Source of the DNA: Ruminococcaceae bacterium UBA5396
Lineage (GTDB): Bacteria; Bacillota; Clostridia; Oscillospirales; Acutalibacteraceae
DNA length: 16,317 nt
Direction of reading: 5' to 3'
Assembly (NCBI GenBank): GCA_002410715.1
Contig: DHOG01000144.1
Coordinates: 392 to 16,708, forward strand
The notes below the pieces were generated by a model. It had not been told where the DNA came from, did no database searches, and saw only the letters and a list, made by a program, of their open reading frames with translations. Every line of letters begins with the position of its first letter. Positions within the stretch are counted from its first letter, which is position 1. The translations under genes and the position numbers were made by a program. Positions 6,984-14,082 of the stretch are shown here, one piece after another.

Positions 6984-7763
6984 TCAATCCTTTCCGTCCG
7001 ATGAAATTACAGGAATATCTACGGCAATCATACCAACAGTCATAAGCGGCACTTGTGCAACAACTTCGGCTTTTGGATTCATTGCCAGTGTGGGGCCATA
7101 AGCAATGCGTTCTACGCCGTATTGACCGGGTGGGCGTATTCCTGTTACATCAGAACGGACAAACCACAAACCAGTTTCCCTAATTCGCTCCACGCAAATA
7201 TCGCTGTGTTTATCCTTCCAGTATTCGGCGGTTTCGCGCCGTAGCATATTCTGTGCCGGTGATAACAGAAGCTGGGCGCCTTGGTCAGCTATAGCCTTTG
7301 CCGCGTCAGCAAATTGTGTATCGTAGCATATATTTATGCCATATTTAAGTCCCTTGATTTCAAAGACGGGATATTCATTGCCCGGTGTATAAAACAACTC
7401 GTTTGGATCAATAAGATGTGTTTTACGATAAACTCCAATAATTTCACCACTGCTTATTACGACAGCGGAGTTGAAATACTGTCCTGTCTTTTTTTCATTT
7501 ACACCAAAAACCAGCACCGGTTTTATATACTCAAGCTGTTTAAGTATTGCGGAGAATTGTTCGGATTCAAAATCATATGAATGTTCCGTCACGAATGATT
7601 CGCTCAAAATATAACCTGTCAAAAAGCATTCAGGAAACAGTAGCAGATCGACCTTTTTTTCTTCGGCCTCTTTTGAAAATCGCAACATAACATCAAGTGC
7701 TGCGGACAGATCACCGATAATTTCGGGTGTTTGGCAAGTGCCAACTCTAACTATGTCCATCAT
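6984..7763 (-). CDS. Carbon-nitrogen hydrolase (nitrilase superfamily)
   Basis: A 259-residue protein of typical single-domain nitrilase length. The start is placed at 7763 because GGAGG lies five bases upstream of ATGATG; a longer reading to 7832 would overlap the preceding gene without a ribosome binding site. The catalytic triad is visible: E45 in LLFPECFLTG, K114 in YRKTHL, and C146 in NICYDTQF. The closing region has FVRSDVTG and AYGPTLAMNP, usual for the amidase branches. Such enzymes hydrolyse amides or N-carbamoyl compounds, for example omega-amides or deaminated glutathione. The exact branch cannot be set by eye. It follows the double-GNAT gene after 28 bases, one of the larger gaps in the operon, and sits immediately before a P-loop protein and an isomerase. 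Confidence 0.88.
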   Translation of the reverse strand: MMDIVRVGTCQTPEIIGDLSAALDVMLRFSKEAEEKKVDLLLFPECFLTGYILSESFVTEHSYDFESEQFSAILKQLEYIKPVLVFGVNEKKTGQYFNSAVVISSGEIIGVYRKTHLIDPNELFYTPGNEYPVFEIKGLKYGINICYDTQFADAAKAIADQGAQLLLSPAQNMLRRETAEYWKDKHSDICVERIRETGLWFVRSDVTGIRPPGQYGVERIAYGPTLAMNPKAEVVAQVPLMTVGMIAVDIPVISSDGKD

Positions 7764-7791
7764 CTTTTCCTCCAAATCGCTATAATCGCTT

Positions 7792-8859
7792 TTATAATTC
7801 CAATCTATACCGTACTTCTTTGGCATTGCCAAAGCCGCTGTCTTTCACTGCGCTATCCGTAACAAACCCATGCTTTTCATAAAACCGACGCGCCTGCGCA
7901 TTGGCTTCAAACGTCCATAGCAATATGCCCTTATATCCCTGCCGCTTTAATTCGGACAGCGCAACCTCCATCAAGCGGTTGCCGACATTTTTACCCCAAT
8001 ATTCTTTGAGGACGTATATAGCTACGATTTCAGCGTAATCCGTAAGGTCAACATCGCGGCTTTTTCCGAAGGATGCCATGCCGCAGGGATTGCCGTTCAC
8101 AAAAGCAATCAATGTGTTCCCGACGCCCGATTTTTGAAGCCGCTCAAACATGGTCGTCCGGGCTTCAAGGTTTGTGTTGCGCTCCAGCTCCTCCGGTGTG
8201 AGGATGTCTTTGTAAGCCGCTTGCCAAGAATCACAGAGGATTTTAGCAAGCGCAACGGCGTCTTCTATTTGTGCAGGACGGACAAAACACGCTGTTCCTG
8301 ACCATTGCGAACGTAATAAAACATATTTCATATCCTCAAAATCTGTATTAAGCTGCTTGGAATGATAAAGATTTTGCTTTTCAAACTGGAATCCGCTTTT
8401 TTCGATAACGCGTCTGGATTGATTATTTGTGCTAAAATGCCCGCAGGTCAGCATATCACAGCAATACTCATGAAAACACATTGAAATAACCGCCTTGACC
8501 GCTTCCGGCACAAGCCCCTGTCCCCAATAGTCGCGGGAAAGGACATAGCCGATTTCTTTGGATTTCATATCTGCATATTTTGGATCATCATTCGCCCATG
8601 AATTATGTAAGCCCAGCGAACCGGTTACCTTACCGCTTTCTCGAAGAACCAAAGCAAACACTTCATTTTCCGTCATAAAGCTCTGCAAGATACGTTTTGA
8701 CGTTTCGATGTTTTCGTGATGAGGCCAGCCCGCCATTTCACCGACACCCGGAACGCTGGCATATTCGTAAAAGTCGGAGAGGTCATCATCGCAAAACGCT
8801 CGGAGAATCAGCCTGTCCGTTTCAATTCTTATTTTTGATGTGTCAATATTTTCGTTCAT
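7792..8859 (-). CDS. Tandem GNAT-GNAT fusion acetyltransferase
   Basis: A 355-residue protein made of two acetyltransferase domains. Residues 1-182 are a RimJ/RimL-type domain: IETDRLILRAFCDDDLSDFY, then EIGYVLSRDYWGQGLVPEAV holding the acetyl-CoA loop, then NNQSRRVIEKSGF. Residues about 185-355 are a second GNAT: FVRPAQIEDAVALAKILCDSW, then EIVAIYVLKEYWGKNVGNRL, then NAQARRFYEKHGF. In the second loop the usual GKG is GKN, a departure from consensus that may weaken CoA binding. RimL-like domains modify N-termini or small amines; this copy's target is unknown. The start at 8859 has GGAG six bases upstream and overlaps the previous gene as ATGA. Two GNATs in one chain could recognise different acceptors or form an internal dimer. 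Confidence 0.87.
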   Translation of the reverse strand: MNENIDTSKIRIETDRLILRAFCDDDLSDFYEYASVPGVGEMAGWPHHENIETSKRILQSFMTENEVFALVLRESGKVTGSLGLHNSWANDDPKYADMKSKEIGYVLSRDYWGQGLVPEAVKAVISMCFHEYCCDMLTCGHFSTNNQSRRVIEKSGFQFEKQNLYHSKQLNTDFEDMKYVLLRSQWSGTACFVRPAQIEDAVALAKILCDSWQAAYKDILTPEELERNTNLEARTTMFERLQKSGVGNTLIAFVNGNPCGMASFGKSRDVDLTDYAEIVAIYVLKEYWGKNVGNRLMEVALSELKRQGYKGILLWTFEANAQARRFYEKHGFVTDSAVKDSGFGNAKEVRYRLEL

Positions 8860-9647
8860 ATCGCGCTCCATTCCATAAATCCCACCGTAAACGGCAAACC
8901 ATCGAAATTCTTAGTTTCCTTATGCACAAATCCGTTTGCGGCGTACCAATCTTTGAGGACGGCGTTTTCATCCACAATTCCGATTGTGATTTTACTGCCG
9001 CCGAGTTCTTTGACCTTTTCCTTGCAGAAATCAATCATTTTCTTACCATAGCCGTAATGACGCCATTCGGGTAAAACAGATACATCGTTCATTTCAAATA
9101 CTCCATCGCTCATATCAGTGAGGGACGCAAACCCGAAGATTGTTTCACCTACGCATAGCCCGAACGGGAAGTAGCCGTCTTTTACTTTACTTGCCAGCCG
9201 CTCATCGGTTACAAAACTGGTATGATCGGGGCAGTTTTCCCTCGTCAAACCAAAGTCTTTTGCGACGGTAGCGAAGCTGCGGCGAATGACCTCGGCGTAT
9301 TGCGGCAGATGCTCGGCGGTCAGAGGGTGTATTCCGGCAAGGTCGTGTATTTGCATCCGAAACTTTACCGCTCCGTCTGGGCAAAAAAACTCAATATCAT
9401 GATTATTGGGAAACCCTAATATCCGTAAATCTCCGTTTGCATAAACAATCTCTTTCAGTCGATAAAGATTCGTCATCGTTTTCGAACAGAACCCGCCGCA
9501 CCCGTTTGTCGGCATGGGGCAGCCGTATTCACAAGTGTATGTATCACCGATCTCATGACCGTTTCGGCAATGAAGCGGTTTGCCGTCTTTTGCGTGGTCG
9601 ATGACCGTGATGGTAAAGGATTTGTTTTCTGTGATAAACTTTTTCAT
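8856..9647 (-). CDS. Fusion of a TIGR04076-type cysteine-rich domain and a GNAT acetyltransferase
   Basis: A 263-residue protein. Residues 1-95 (KSFTITVIDHAKDGKPLHC, then NGHEIGDTYTCEYGCPMP, CGGFCSKTMTNLY, and FFCPDGAVKFRM) match the TIGR04076 pattern: a short beta domain with conserved cysteines, 'GH..GD', and a closing 'CPD..V.F'. Its function is unknown. Residues 105-263 are a GNAT: HPLTAEHLPQYAEVIRRSF, then EMNDVSVLPEWRHYGYGKKM with the acetyl-CoA loop, then KDWYAANGF. The start at 9647 has GAGGTG upstream and overlaps the previous stop as ATGA. The upstream in-frame GTG at 9656 lacks a site. I infer that the cysteine-rich part binds a metal and either recognises the acceptor or senses its presence; the sequence does not settle this. 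Confidence 0.82.
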   Translation of the reverse strand: MKKFITENKSFTITVIDHAKDGKPLHCRNGHEIGDTYTCEYGCPMPTNGCGGFCSKTMTNLYRLKEIVYANGDLRILGFPNNHDIEFFCPDGAVKFRMQIHDLAGIHPLTAEHLPQYAEVIRRSFATVAKDFGLTRENCPDHTSFVTDERLASKVKDGYFPFGLCVGETIFGFASLTDMSDGVFEMNDVSVLPEWRHYGYGKKMIDFCKEKVKELGGSKITIGIVDENAVLKDWYAANGFVHKETKNFDGLPFTVGFMEWSAI

Positions 9648-10423
9648 TGGGCGCACCTCATATAAATGTGATGATCCGCTGTTCGCTCGACGTTGGTGGT
9701 GATTTGGTCGGAGAGAGCAAACAACACATATTCATTGGGCTGTAATGCGGTAAAATTGCTTTTTGGTAAAGTTCCGTAAACATGGACGTGAATCCCGTTG
9801 TCCCATTTACAATATAAGTCAGGCGTACCATACGGCGCGGCTATACCGTCGTTTGTGCCGTTGAAACATCCGGTTATAATAGACGCTCCGGAAAAGTCAA
9901 CGCCGATTATCTCTCCGATCAATCTCGATAAGGCTTCCGGCACACCGCACACGCTGGTGAGATGCGGGTAAAACATCCGAACGATTCGGTTGTGATCTTT
10001 ATTTCTGATTTCCACATTGCGAAAACTCAGAAACTCGTCAAAGGACATATTACTTTTTTTATCTAACATCTCTATAACATCATCTACGATTGCACATTTA
10101 TCATAATCGCCGATGAACTGACCTTGATAATGATATACAACACCGGCTTTTTCATTTCGTTCAAGGCAGTCCAACATTTTTTCTTCGCCGTTTTGCTGAA
10201 TATATTTGGCGAAAGCAAGAACCCGAACCTTGTCGTGCATACCACCACAAGGGAACTCACCGCATTCCCAACAACCGTTTAATCCCTTTTCTTTACAACA
10301 GTTGAAATGTTTGCACCATTCTTTGTTTTTACATCCTGCGTTCCGGCATCCGGCACAAGTTTCGTTTTCGCCGCAGACACAACACGCCAGTCCGCAGTAG
10401 GCAAGTCCTTTTTCGCGATTCAT
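9644..10423 (-). CDS. DUF3795 domain fused to an unrecognised C-terminal domain
   Basis: A 259-residue protein. The start at 10423 is preceded by GAGGTTAAGG and lies 10 bases after the Nudix stop. Residues 1-60 form a DUF3795 cysteine cluster (YCGLACCVCGENETCAGC, then CKNKEWC, CCKEKGLNGCWECGEFPC), probably metal-binding. A helical linker follows (KVRVLAFAKYIQQNGEEKML). The C-terminal part, from about residue 125, contains NVEIRNKDHNRIVRMFYPHL, GVPEALSRLIGEIIGVDFSG, and a closing LQPNEYVLFALSDQITTNVE. I do not recognise this domain; it has no membrane segment and looks globular and alpha/beta. The DUF3795 part resembles the stand-alone protein at 575-982, and the fusion may mark a common partner for the family. 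Confidence 0.78.
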   Translation of the reverse strand: MNREKGLAYCGLACCVCGENETCAGCRNAGCKNKEWCKHFNCCKEKGLNGCWECGEFPCGGMHDKVRVLAFAKYIQQNGEEKMLDCLERNEKAGVVYHYQGQFIGDYDKCAIVDDVIEMLDKKSNMSFDEFLSFRNVEIRNKDHNRIVRMFYPHLTSVCGVPEALSRLIGEIIGVDFSGASIITGCFNGTNDGIAAPYGTPDLYCKWDNGIHVHVYGTLPKSNFTALQPNEYVLFALSDQITTNVERTADHHIYMRCAQ

Positions 10424-10433
10424 ACCCTTAACC

Positions 10434-10889
10434 TCACTTATAAACAATTTCCCACGGCTCATCGTCGTTCCACGAACCAAACGCTTCGCTATATTTATTC
10501 TCTAAAAATATGGGTAAATATTTCGGCGTCTGATTTTCAGATGGTGTGTTACGCAATTCATCAACGGTAACCCATAAATTTCGTCCCTCGTCGCAGTCGG
10601 TAATCAACTCACCCGAATAATCCGCTGTTTTATAAAGAAAAACCATGTAGCGGTCAAACGTCTTGTTGTTCAGCCAATGGATAACGCCGCAGAATTTTAG
10701 ATTATAAACATCCAGTCCGGTTTCTTCTTTCACCTCTCGCACAGCGCAGTCATAGAAGCTCTCACCATCCTCAATGTGACCGCCGGGGAACGACAAGCCT
10801 TTCCAACTTTTCACCCTGTCCTGCACCAATGTTTTTCCTGTATGCCTGTCCTTTATCATCACCATTGTGGTAAATTCGTTTTTTGGCAT
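10434..10889 (-). CDS. Nudix hydrolase (MutT-like)
   Basis: A 151-residue protein. The Nudix box GGHIEDGESFYDCAV then REVKEETGL spans residues 36-59. It matches Gx5Ex7REUXEEXGU exactly: R51-E52 and E55-E56 are the magnesium ligands. Before it the strand WKGLSFPGGH is characteristic of MutT-type 8-oxo-dGTP or general nucleoside-triphosphate pyrophosphatases. After the box comes VIHWLNNKTFDRYMVFLYKT, similar to other clostridial members of the branch. It hydrolyses a nucleoside diphosphate linked to another group; the sequence does not fix the preferred substrate. The start overlaps the GNAT-HIT stop by a single base (TAATG), a sign of translational coupling to a second nucleotide-acting enzyme. 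Confidence 0.9.
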   Translation of the reverse strand: MPKNEFTTMVMIKDRHTGKTLVQDRVKSWKGLSFPGGHIEDGESFYDCAVREVKEETGLDVYNLKFCGVIHWLNNKTFDRYMVFLYKTADYSGELITDCDEGRNLWVTVDELRNTPSENQTPKYLPIFLENKYSEAFGSWNDDEPWEIVYK

Positions 10890-11833
10890 TATTTCAATTC
10901 CTTCCTCATTTGTTCAACAAACCATAAAAACTCATCATAATTCTCATAAGGAGCCGGTTCATTTATACGGTAGTCTATCGGTGCGCTGGGAAAGTCATCA
11001 TCGAGATAACGGGGGAATAAATGAATATGTATATGCGCTGCGGTGTTTGCGTGCATTTCATAATTGATTTTCACCGCGCCGGTGACTTTACGGAGGGCTT
11101 TACCGACACATTTCACTTCTTGCATGAAAGCGACCGCTTCTTCTTCCGGCATATCTTCAAAGTGGAAATAGTGTTTTAACGGTATTACGCACAGCTTCCC
11201 GAATAACCGCCCCTGTCCCGGATATTCACCGTGAACCCAATAACGATCATTCATTAAAATATCGCCTGATTTGTCATCATGTTCAGGCTCCGTAATACAA
11301 GGACAAGTTTCTTGTTTTGATTCTTTGATAAATTTAGGATAGCGATAATGAAAACTCTTACCGCGTTTATTATCATCCGCTTTCCTGACCAACTCAGCCA
11401 TAGGGCAACCGTCAACATTTATTTCCTTAACAAACTCAAAGCCGTTATTATCGTAATGGCGACGATCCGATCTTAAAGGTGTGCTTTCACCGACAGGGAG
11501 ATTTATGGAAATATCATTGTTGGTATTTAATTGCCTCAACGCAACTGTCAACAGCCTTTCAGCCGTTTCCTGATGATTGGCATTTGGCGAGACAGCGAAA
11601 AAGGTTATCCTATTATGTGACCGGGAAAACGCAATTGCTCCGTTGCAACGTCCGGACATTCTATCGACGGCGGCAACCGCTTCGTATTGCTCGATTTTAC
11701 GGTTCATGTGATCGTTAAATCCATCATACCACTTGCAAAAATCGGTCGCCACTTCTGATATGTATTGGTCATATTCTCTTGATAAGGCTTCCCACATGGG
11801 AATGTCCTGTTTTGTCGCCCACCGTATCAGCAT
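10889..11833 (-). CDS. Fusion of a GNAT-like domain and a HIT-family nucleotide hydrolase
   Basis: A 314-residue protein. Residues 1-150 have the GNAT layout (MLIRWATKQDIPMWEALSRE, then AVAAVDRMSGRCNGAIAFSR, then HYDNNGFEFVKEI). The acetyl-CoA loop is degenerate: the region reads NHQETAERLL and lacks the usual glycines. It may therefore not acetylate. Residues 175-314 are a HIT domain with CPCI, FGKLCVIPLKHYFHFEDM, and the catalytic triad HIHIHLFPR (H267, H269, H271). HIT proteins hydrolyse or transfer nucleotidyl groups, for example on adenylated or dinucleotide substrates. The start at 11833 overlaps the kinase stop by 7 bases, with GAGG upstream. A HIT enzyme near an adenylyltransferase and a Nudix enzyme suggests nucleotide clean-up, which is inference. 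Confidence 0.83.
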   Translation of the reverse strand: MLIRWATKQDIPMWEALSREYDQYISEVATDFCKWYDGFNDHMNRKIEQYEAVAAVDRMSGRCNGAIAFSRSHNRITFFAVSPNANHQETAERLLTVALRQLNTNNDISINLPVGESTPLRSDRRHYDNNGFEFVKEINVDGCPMAELVRKADDNKRGKSFHYRYPKFIKESKQETCPCITEPEHDDKSGDILMNDRYWVHGEYPGQGRLFGKLCVIPLKHYFHFEDMPEEEAVAFMQEVKCVGKALRKVTGAVKINYEMHANTAAHIHIHLFPRYLDDDFPSAPIDYRINEPAPYENYDEFLWFVEQMRKELK

Positions 11834-12366
11834 AATTCATTCCTCGCTTTCCATTGTTCCGCAATATTAACCGCGTTCATGCGCCAATCTTCTATACCGT
11901 CAATACGAATCACCGGACATACAAGCGTTGCTGCCCATTGTTCGATTTTTAACAAAGAACGGGAAGCCACAAAATCGCGGAATTTTTGTCGCTGATCATA
12001 CATATCGCCACCTTCACGGACACGGTTGCCAAATTTATTTATTTCGCGTTGTTCTATGCGTTCTATTCGCAGTTCGAGCGGAACTTCGATACAAACAGTG
12101 AGGTCGTACAACGATTCGATTTCCTTGCCAAAGTCGCCTGTGACAGCGGAGAGAACAAATCCGCGATTTTTTTCTATATCGGCGAGCATCAGCTTTATCT
12201 GCTCGTCACGGGAGCGTTCATTTTTGTATGGGATTTCTGATTCCGCGAAAGCATATGCTTCGTGATCCATGTGCTTAAAGCCGAGAATCCGGGCAAGCTC
12301 ACGCCCCAGCGTGGTTTTACCGCTTCCGTTTGCACCAAATATGATTATCCCATGTGGTTTGCTCAT
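11827..12366 (-). CDS. P-loop kinase (adenylate-kinase-like, AAA-annotated)
   Basis: A 179-residue protein. The Walker A motif GANGSGKTT lies at residues 11-19, with intact lysine. It is followed by HMDHEAYAFAESEIPY, where an acidic residue could contact substrate, and by CIEVPLELRIERIEQRE with arginines of the type that stabilise the transferred phosphate. A lid-like KFGNRVREGGDMYDQR region runs from 111 to 126. That region is clearly related to the one in the protein at 4602-5150, so the two are paralogues; this copy keeps the lysine that the other has lost. The start at 12366 has GAGG upstream. Unlike most genes here it is not overlapped from upstream: 54 bases separate it from the toxin gene, making it a possible restart of transcription. 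Confidence 0.85.
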   Translation of the reverse strand: MSKPHGIIIFGANGSGKTTLGRELARILGFKHMDHEAYAFAESEIPYKNERSRDEQIKLMLADIEKNRGFVLSAVTGDFGKEIESLYDLTVCIEVPLELRIERIEQREINKFGNRVREGGDMYDQRQKFRDFVASRSLLKIEQWAATLVCPVIRIDGIEDWRMNAVNIAEQWKARNELC

Positions 12367-12403
12367 TTTGTCCTCACTCTTTTTGATCGTTCATACAATT
12401 TTT

Positions 12404-12434
12404 ACTATACACATCATTTCTTATATCGAATTGA
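12404..12434 (-). promoter_or_regulatory. Weak candidate promoter in the 54-base gap before the kinase gene
   Basis: The gap at 12367-12420 is the longest in the operon. On the minus strand it contains TATAGT (complement of 12404-12409), one mismatch from a -10 box. The -35 region is poor at any normal spacing: the closest candidates overlap the end of the toxin gene and match two or three positions of TTGACA. A leaky internal start is possible, but the evidence is thin. No hairpin with a T tract is seen here, so read-through from the toxin gene is expected. Confidence 0.22.
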
Positions 12435-13419
12435 TTTCTTTCTCCAGCTTTTCAATCCCGCTTAATATATCTGCAAACGTAGGTTTCGCGCCGAAGAGCA
12501 TGTTTTGCATATGCTCATAATCATCTTCGAGTATTGCGAGATTTCTTTCCGTCGGCATCAGCCGCATCGTACCGGGCTTGGCGTTTTCATACCTTGCCCA
12601 CGGACAGCGGTAAAATTTCTCTTTGAACCGCACAACCCGATCCAACAGTTCCAAATCAACAAATGCCGCGGTCTTAACCGGCGAAAATGCCATACAATAC
12701 AAATCATAATAATGCCGGGAATATCTCACCGGAAAAGCTCTGTCATCGGGACGGTTTGCTTCCCGATGCAAAATGGTGACTTTTTCCCAGAAAGTTCGTT
12801 CAGGCAAAACAGTCAGAACCTCTGTGGAAGGTTGCTTGAACAACCTCGGATATTGAGTGGCGGCATATGGAGCGACTGTCTTCCCGGCTGCAGGCGTCCA
12901 TGCGGCTAACGCGCCAATTTCAAGGCGGATGACCGGCAGAATAGAAATATCTTGGAATCCGCGCTGATAGGCAAGCGCCACTGTTTGAGAATCGTCATCT
13001 TCTATGTAGCAACGAATCGCAGCATCAATCTCTTTTTGAAGATCGGTCATGATTGCCGGAAGAAACTCACCCCGCAGAAACGATTCCGTTCGCGTGTTTG
13101 CCTGTTTATTGAACAAATCCTGTTTCGTGTTGCTGCGTTCCTCCCAAGGTTCGTCAATGCCGTAGCCGAGCAACCGCCAGTCGAGGATCAGGTCTATATC
13201 TTCAGAAAAACGTTCAACCAATCCGTAAGCTTTTGACAGGCTTGTACCGCCCTTGAAGGCGATATGGTTCTTCCACCGGCACCGGTGAAACAGATAATCA
13301 AGCGTATAGCACACCCAAAAGTCCTTTTCAATAATCGCTTCGGTCATACCCATCTTTGCCGCCGTGTTTTTGAATAGGGCGTTTCTGTCGTTTTCGTTGA
13401 TTTTTGCAATATGAATCAT
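12421..13419 (-). CDS. AbiEii/AbiGii-family nucleotidyltransferase toxin
   Basis: A 332-residue protein. It has the nucleotidyltransferase core of the AbiEii toxin family: a FKGGTSLSKAYGL strand-turn at residues 55-67 and the metal-binding pair in FSEDIDLIL (D74 and D76). A LPERTFWEKVTILHREA segment lies near 205-221, and RHYYDLYCM around 235-243. The opening KINENDRNALFKNTAAKMGM plus IIEKDFWVCYTLDYLF is typical too. Relatives (AbiEii, MenT) inactivate tRNA by adding nucleotides to its acceptor end, which stops translation and can abort phage infection. Substrate here is inferred. The start at 13419 overlaps the antitoxin stop as ATGA, the usual coupled arrangement. Length agrees with the family and no disruption is visible. 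Confidence 0.88.
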   Translation of the reverse strand: MIHIAKINENDRNALFKNTAAKMGMTEAIIEKDFWVCYTLDYLFHRCRWKNHIAFKGGTSLSKAYGLVERFSEDIDLILDWRLLGYGIDEPWEERSNTKQDLFNKQANTRTESFLRGEFLPAIMTDLQKEIDAAIRCYIEDDDSQTVALAYQRGFQDISILPVIRLEIGALAAWTPAAGKTVAPYAATQYPRLFKQPSTEVLTVLPERTFWEKVTILHREANRPDDRAFPVRYSRHYYDLYCMAFSPVKTAAFVDLELLDRVVRFKEKFYRCPWARYENAKPGTMRLMPTERNLAILEDDYEHMQNMLFGAKPTFADILSGIEKLEKEINSI

Positions 13420-14033
13420 GCTTCATCGCTCCTGCATATTTTCTTTATCAATTCATAGATCCATGAGGTTACGGTTTTGGCTTCTTCGAGCATTTTTTTC
13501 TTTTCTGCTTTTGCCAGTCCTTTTTTCAGTTTAATTAAAATCGAGTCGGTCACGTTCTCTTTACCAAGCGCTTTCAACGCCTGAACCACAAGCGCCGTTT
13601 TATAGGAAAGCTTGGATATTTCTTTATTGGTAGTTTTTTTGAATTTTATCGTCGTTTTATCAAAAGTGTATTCCTTGTAGGTTCCGTCGCTGACATACGA
13701 CCACACCGCGGGAACCTGCGTGGAAAGACCGAGCAGATTTAACGCCGTATCTCCGCACGGGACAATTGTCCATCCGAATTTTCGCGCTAAAGTCTGCGCC
13801 ACCTTATCCGGGGACGGAGCGATGTGTTCGCCAAGGAATTCGTTATATTCGGGATATTCATAAACGCCAAATAGAATGCGCCGAATAACGCCGGTTTGCT
13901 CAAGGCGCAGCAATGCTCTGTTTGCCGAATCAGATGATGCTAAATCCGTAAAATCTGATGTAATAAAAATTGATCCGGTTCCGCTGGAAACAATTCTATC
14001 TTCAATTTTCTTTAGGGAAGTTACTCTTTTCAT
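13416..14033 (-). CDS. AbiEi-like antitoxin and autoregulator (DUF6088)
   Basis: A 205-residue protein. It starts with a winged-helix region (SSDSANRALLRLEQTGVIRRI, then FGVYEYPEY) that would bind DNA. The following region, SPDKVAQTLARKFGWTIVPC, then GDTALNLLGLSTQVPA, and FKKTTNKEISKL, matches DUF6088/AbiEi proteins. The lysine-rich C-terminus (LIKLKKGLAKAEKKKML) is the part expected to neutralise the toxin. In type IV AbiE systems the antitoxin represses its own promoter and blocks the toxin without forming a stable complex. ATG codons stand at 14036 and 14033. The second is chosen because GAGGTG is 5 bases upstream of it but only 2 from the first. An inverted repeat around its promoter supports autoregulation. 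Confidence 0.83.
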   Translation of the reverse strand: MKRVTSLKKIEDRIVSSGTGSIFITSDFTDLASSDSANRALLRLEQTGVIRRILFGVYEYPEYNEFLGEHIAPSPDKVAQTLARKFGWTIVPCGDTALNLLGLSTQVPAVWSYVSDGTYKEYTFDKTTIKFKKTTNKEISKLSYKTALVVQALKALGKENVTDSILIKLKKGLAKAEKKKMLEEAKTVTSWIYELIKKICRSDEA

Positions 14034-14043
14034 CATATCACCT

Positions 14044-14073
14044 CGTCGGATTTATTATATACTAATTCCGACG
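14044..14073 (-). promoter_or_regulatory. Inverted-repeat operator overlapping the -10 box
   Basis: On the plus strand the two arms are 14044-14053 (CGTCGGATTT) and 14064-14073 (AATTCCGACG). They are reverse complements with one mismatch in ten and are separated by a 10-base AT-rich spacer containing the -10 box. The 10-10-10 layout places a dimer on one face over the promoter, as expected for repression. The winged-helix antitoxin encoded next to it is the natural candidate ligand, since AbiEi proteins repress their own operons through inverted repeats. Confidence 0.7.
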
Positions 14074-14082
14074 GATTATCAA
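14054..14082 (-). promoter_or_regulatory. Near-consensus sigma-A-type promoter of the leftward operon
   Basis: Read on the minus strand, TTGATA (complement of 14077-14082) and a perfect TATAAT (complement of 14054-14059) are separated by exactly 17 bases. This is the strongest promoter I can see in the window. It lies about 20 bases before the antitoxin start. No terminator is visible between it and position 1, so it could drive the whole 14-kb train. Confidence 0.82.

Noticed and set aside
1..14036. An integron cassette array
   Set aside because: Families are cassette-like, but genes overlap by a few bases and leave no room for attC sites. No integron integrase is seen.
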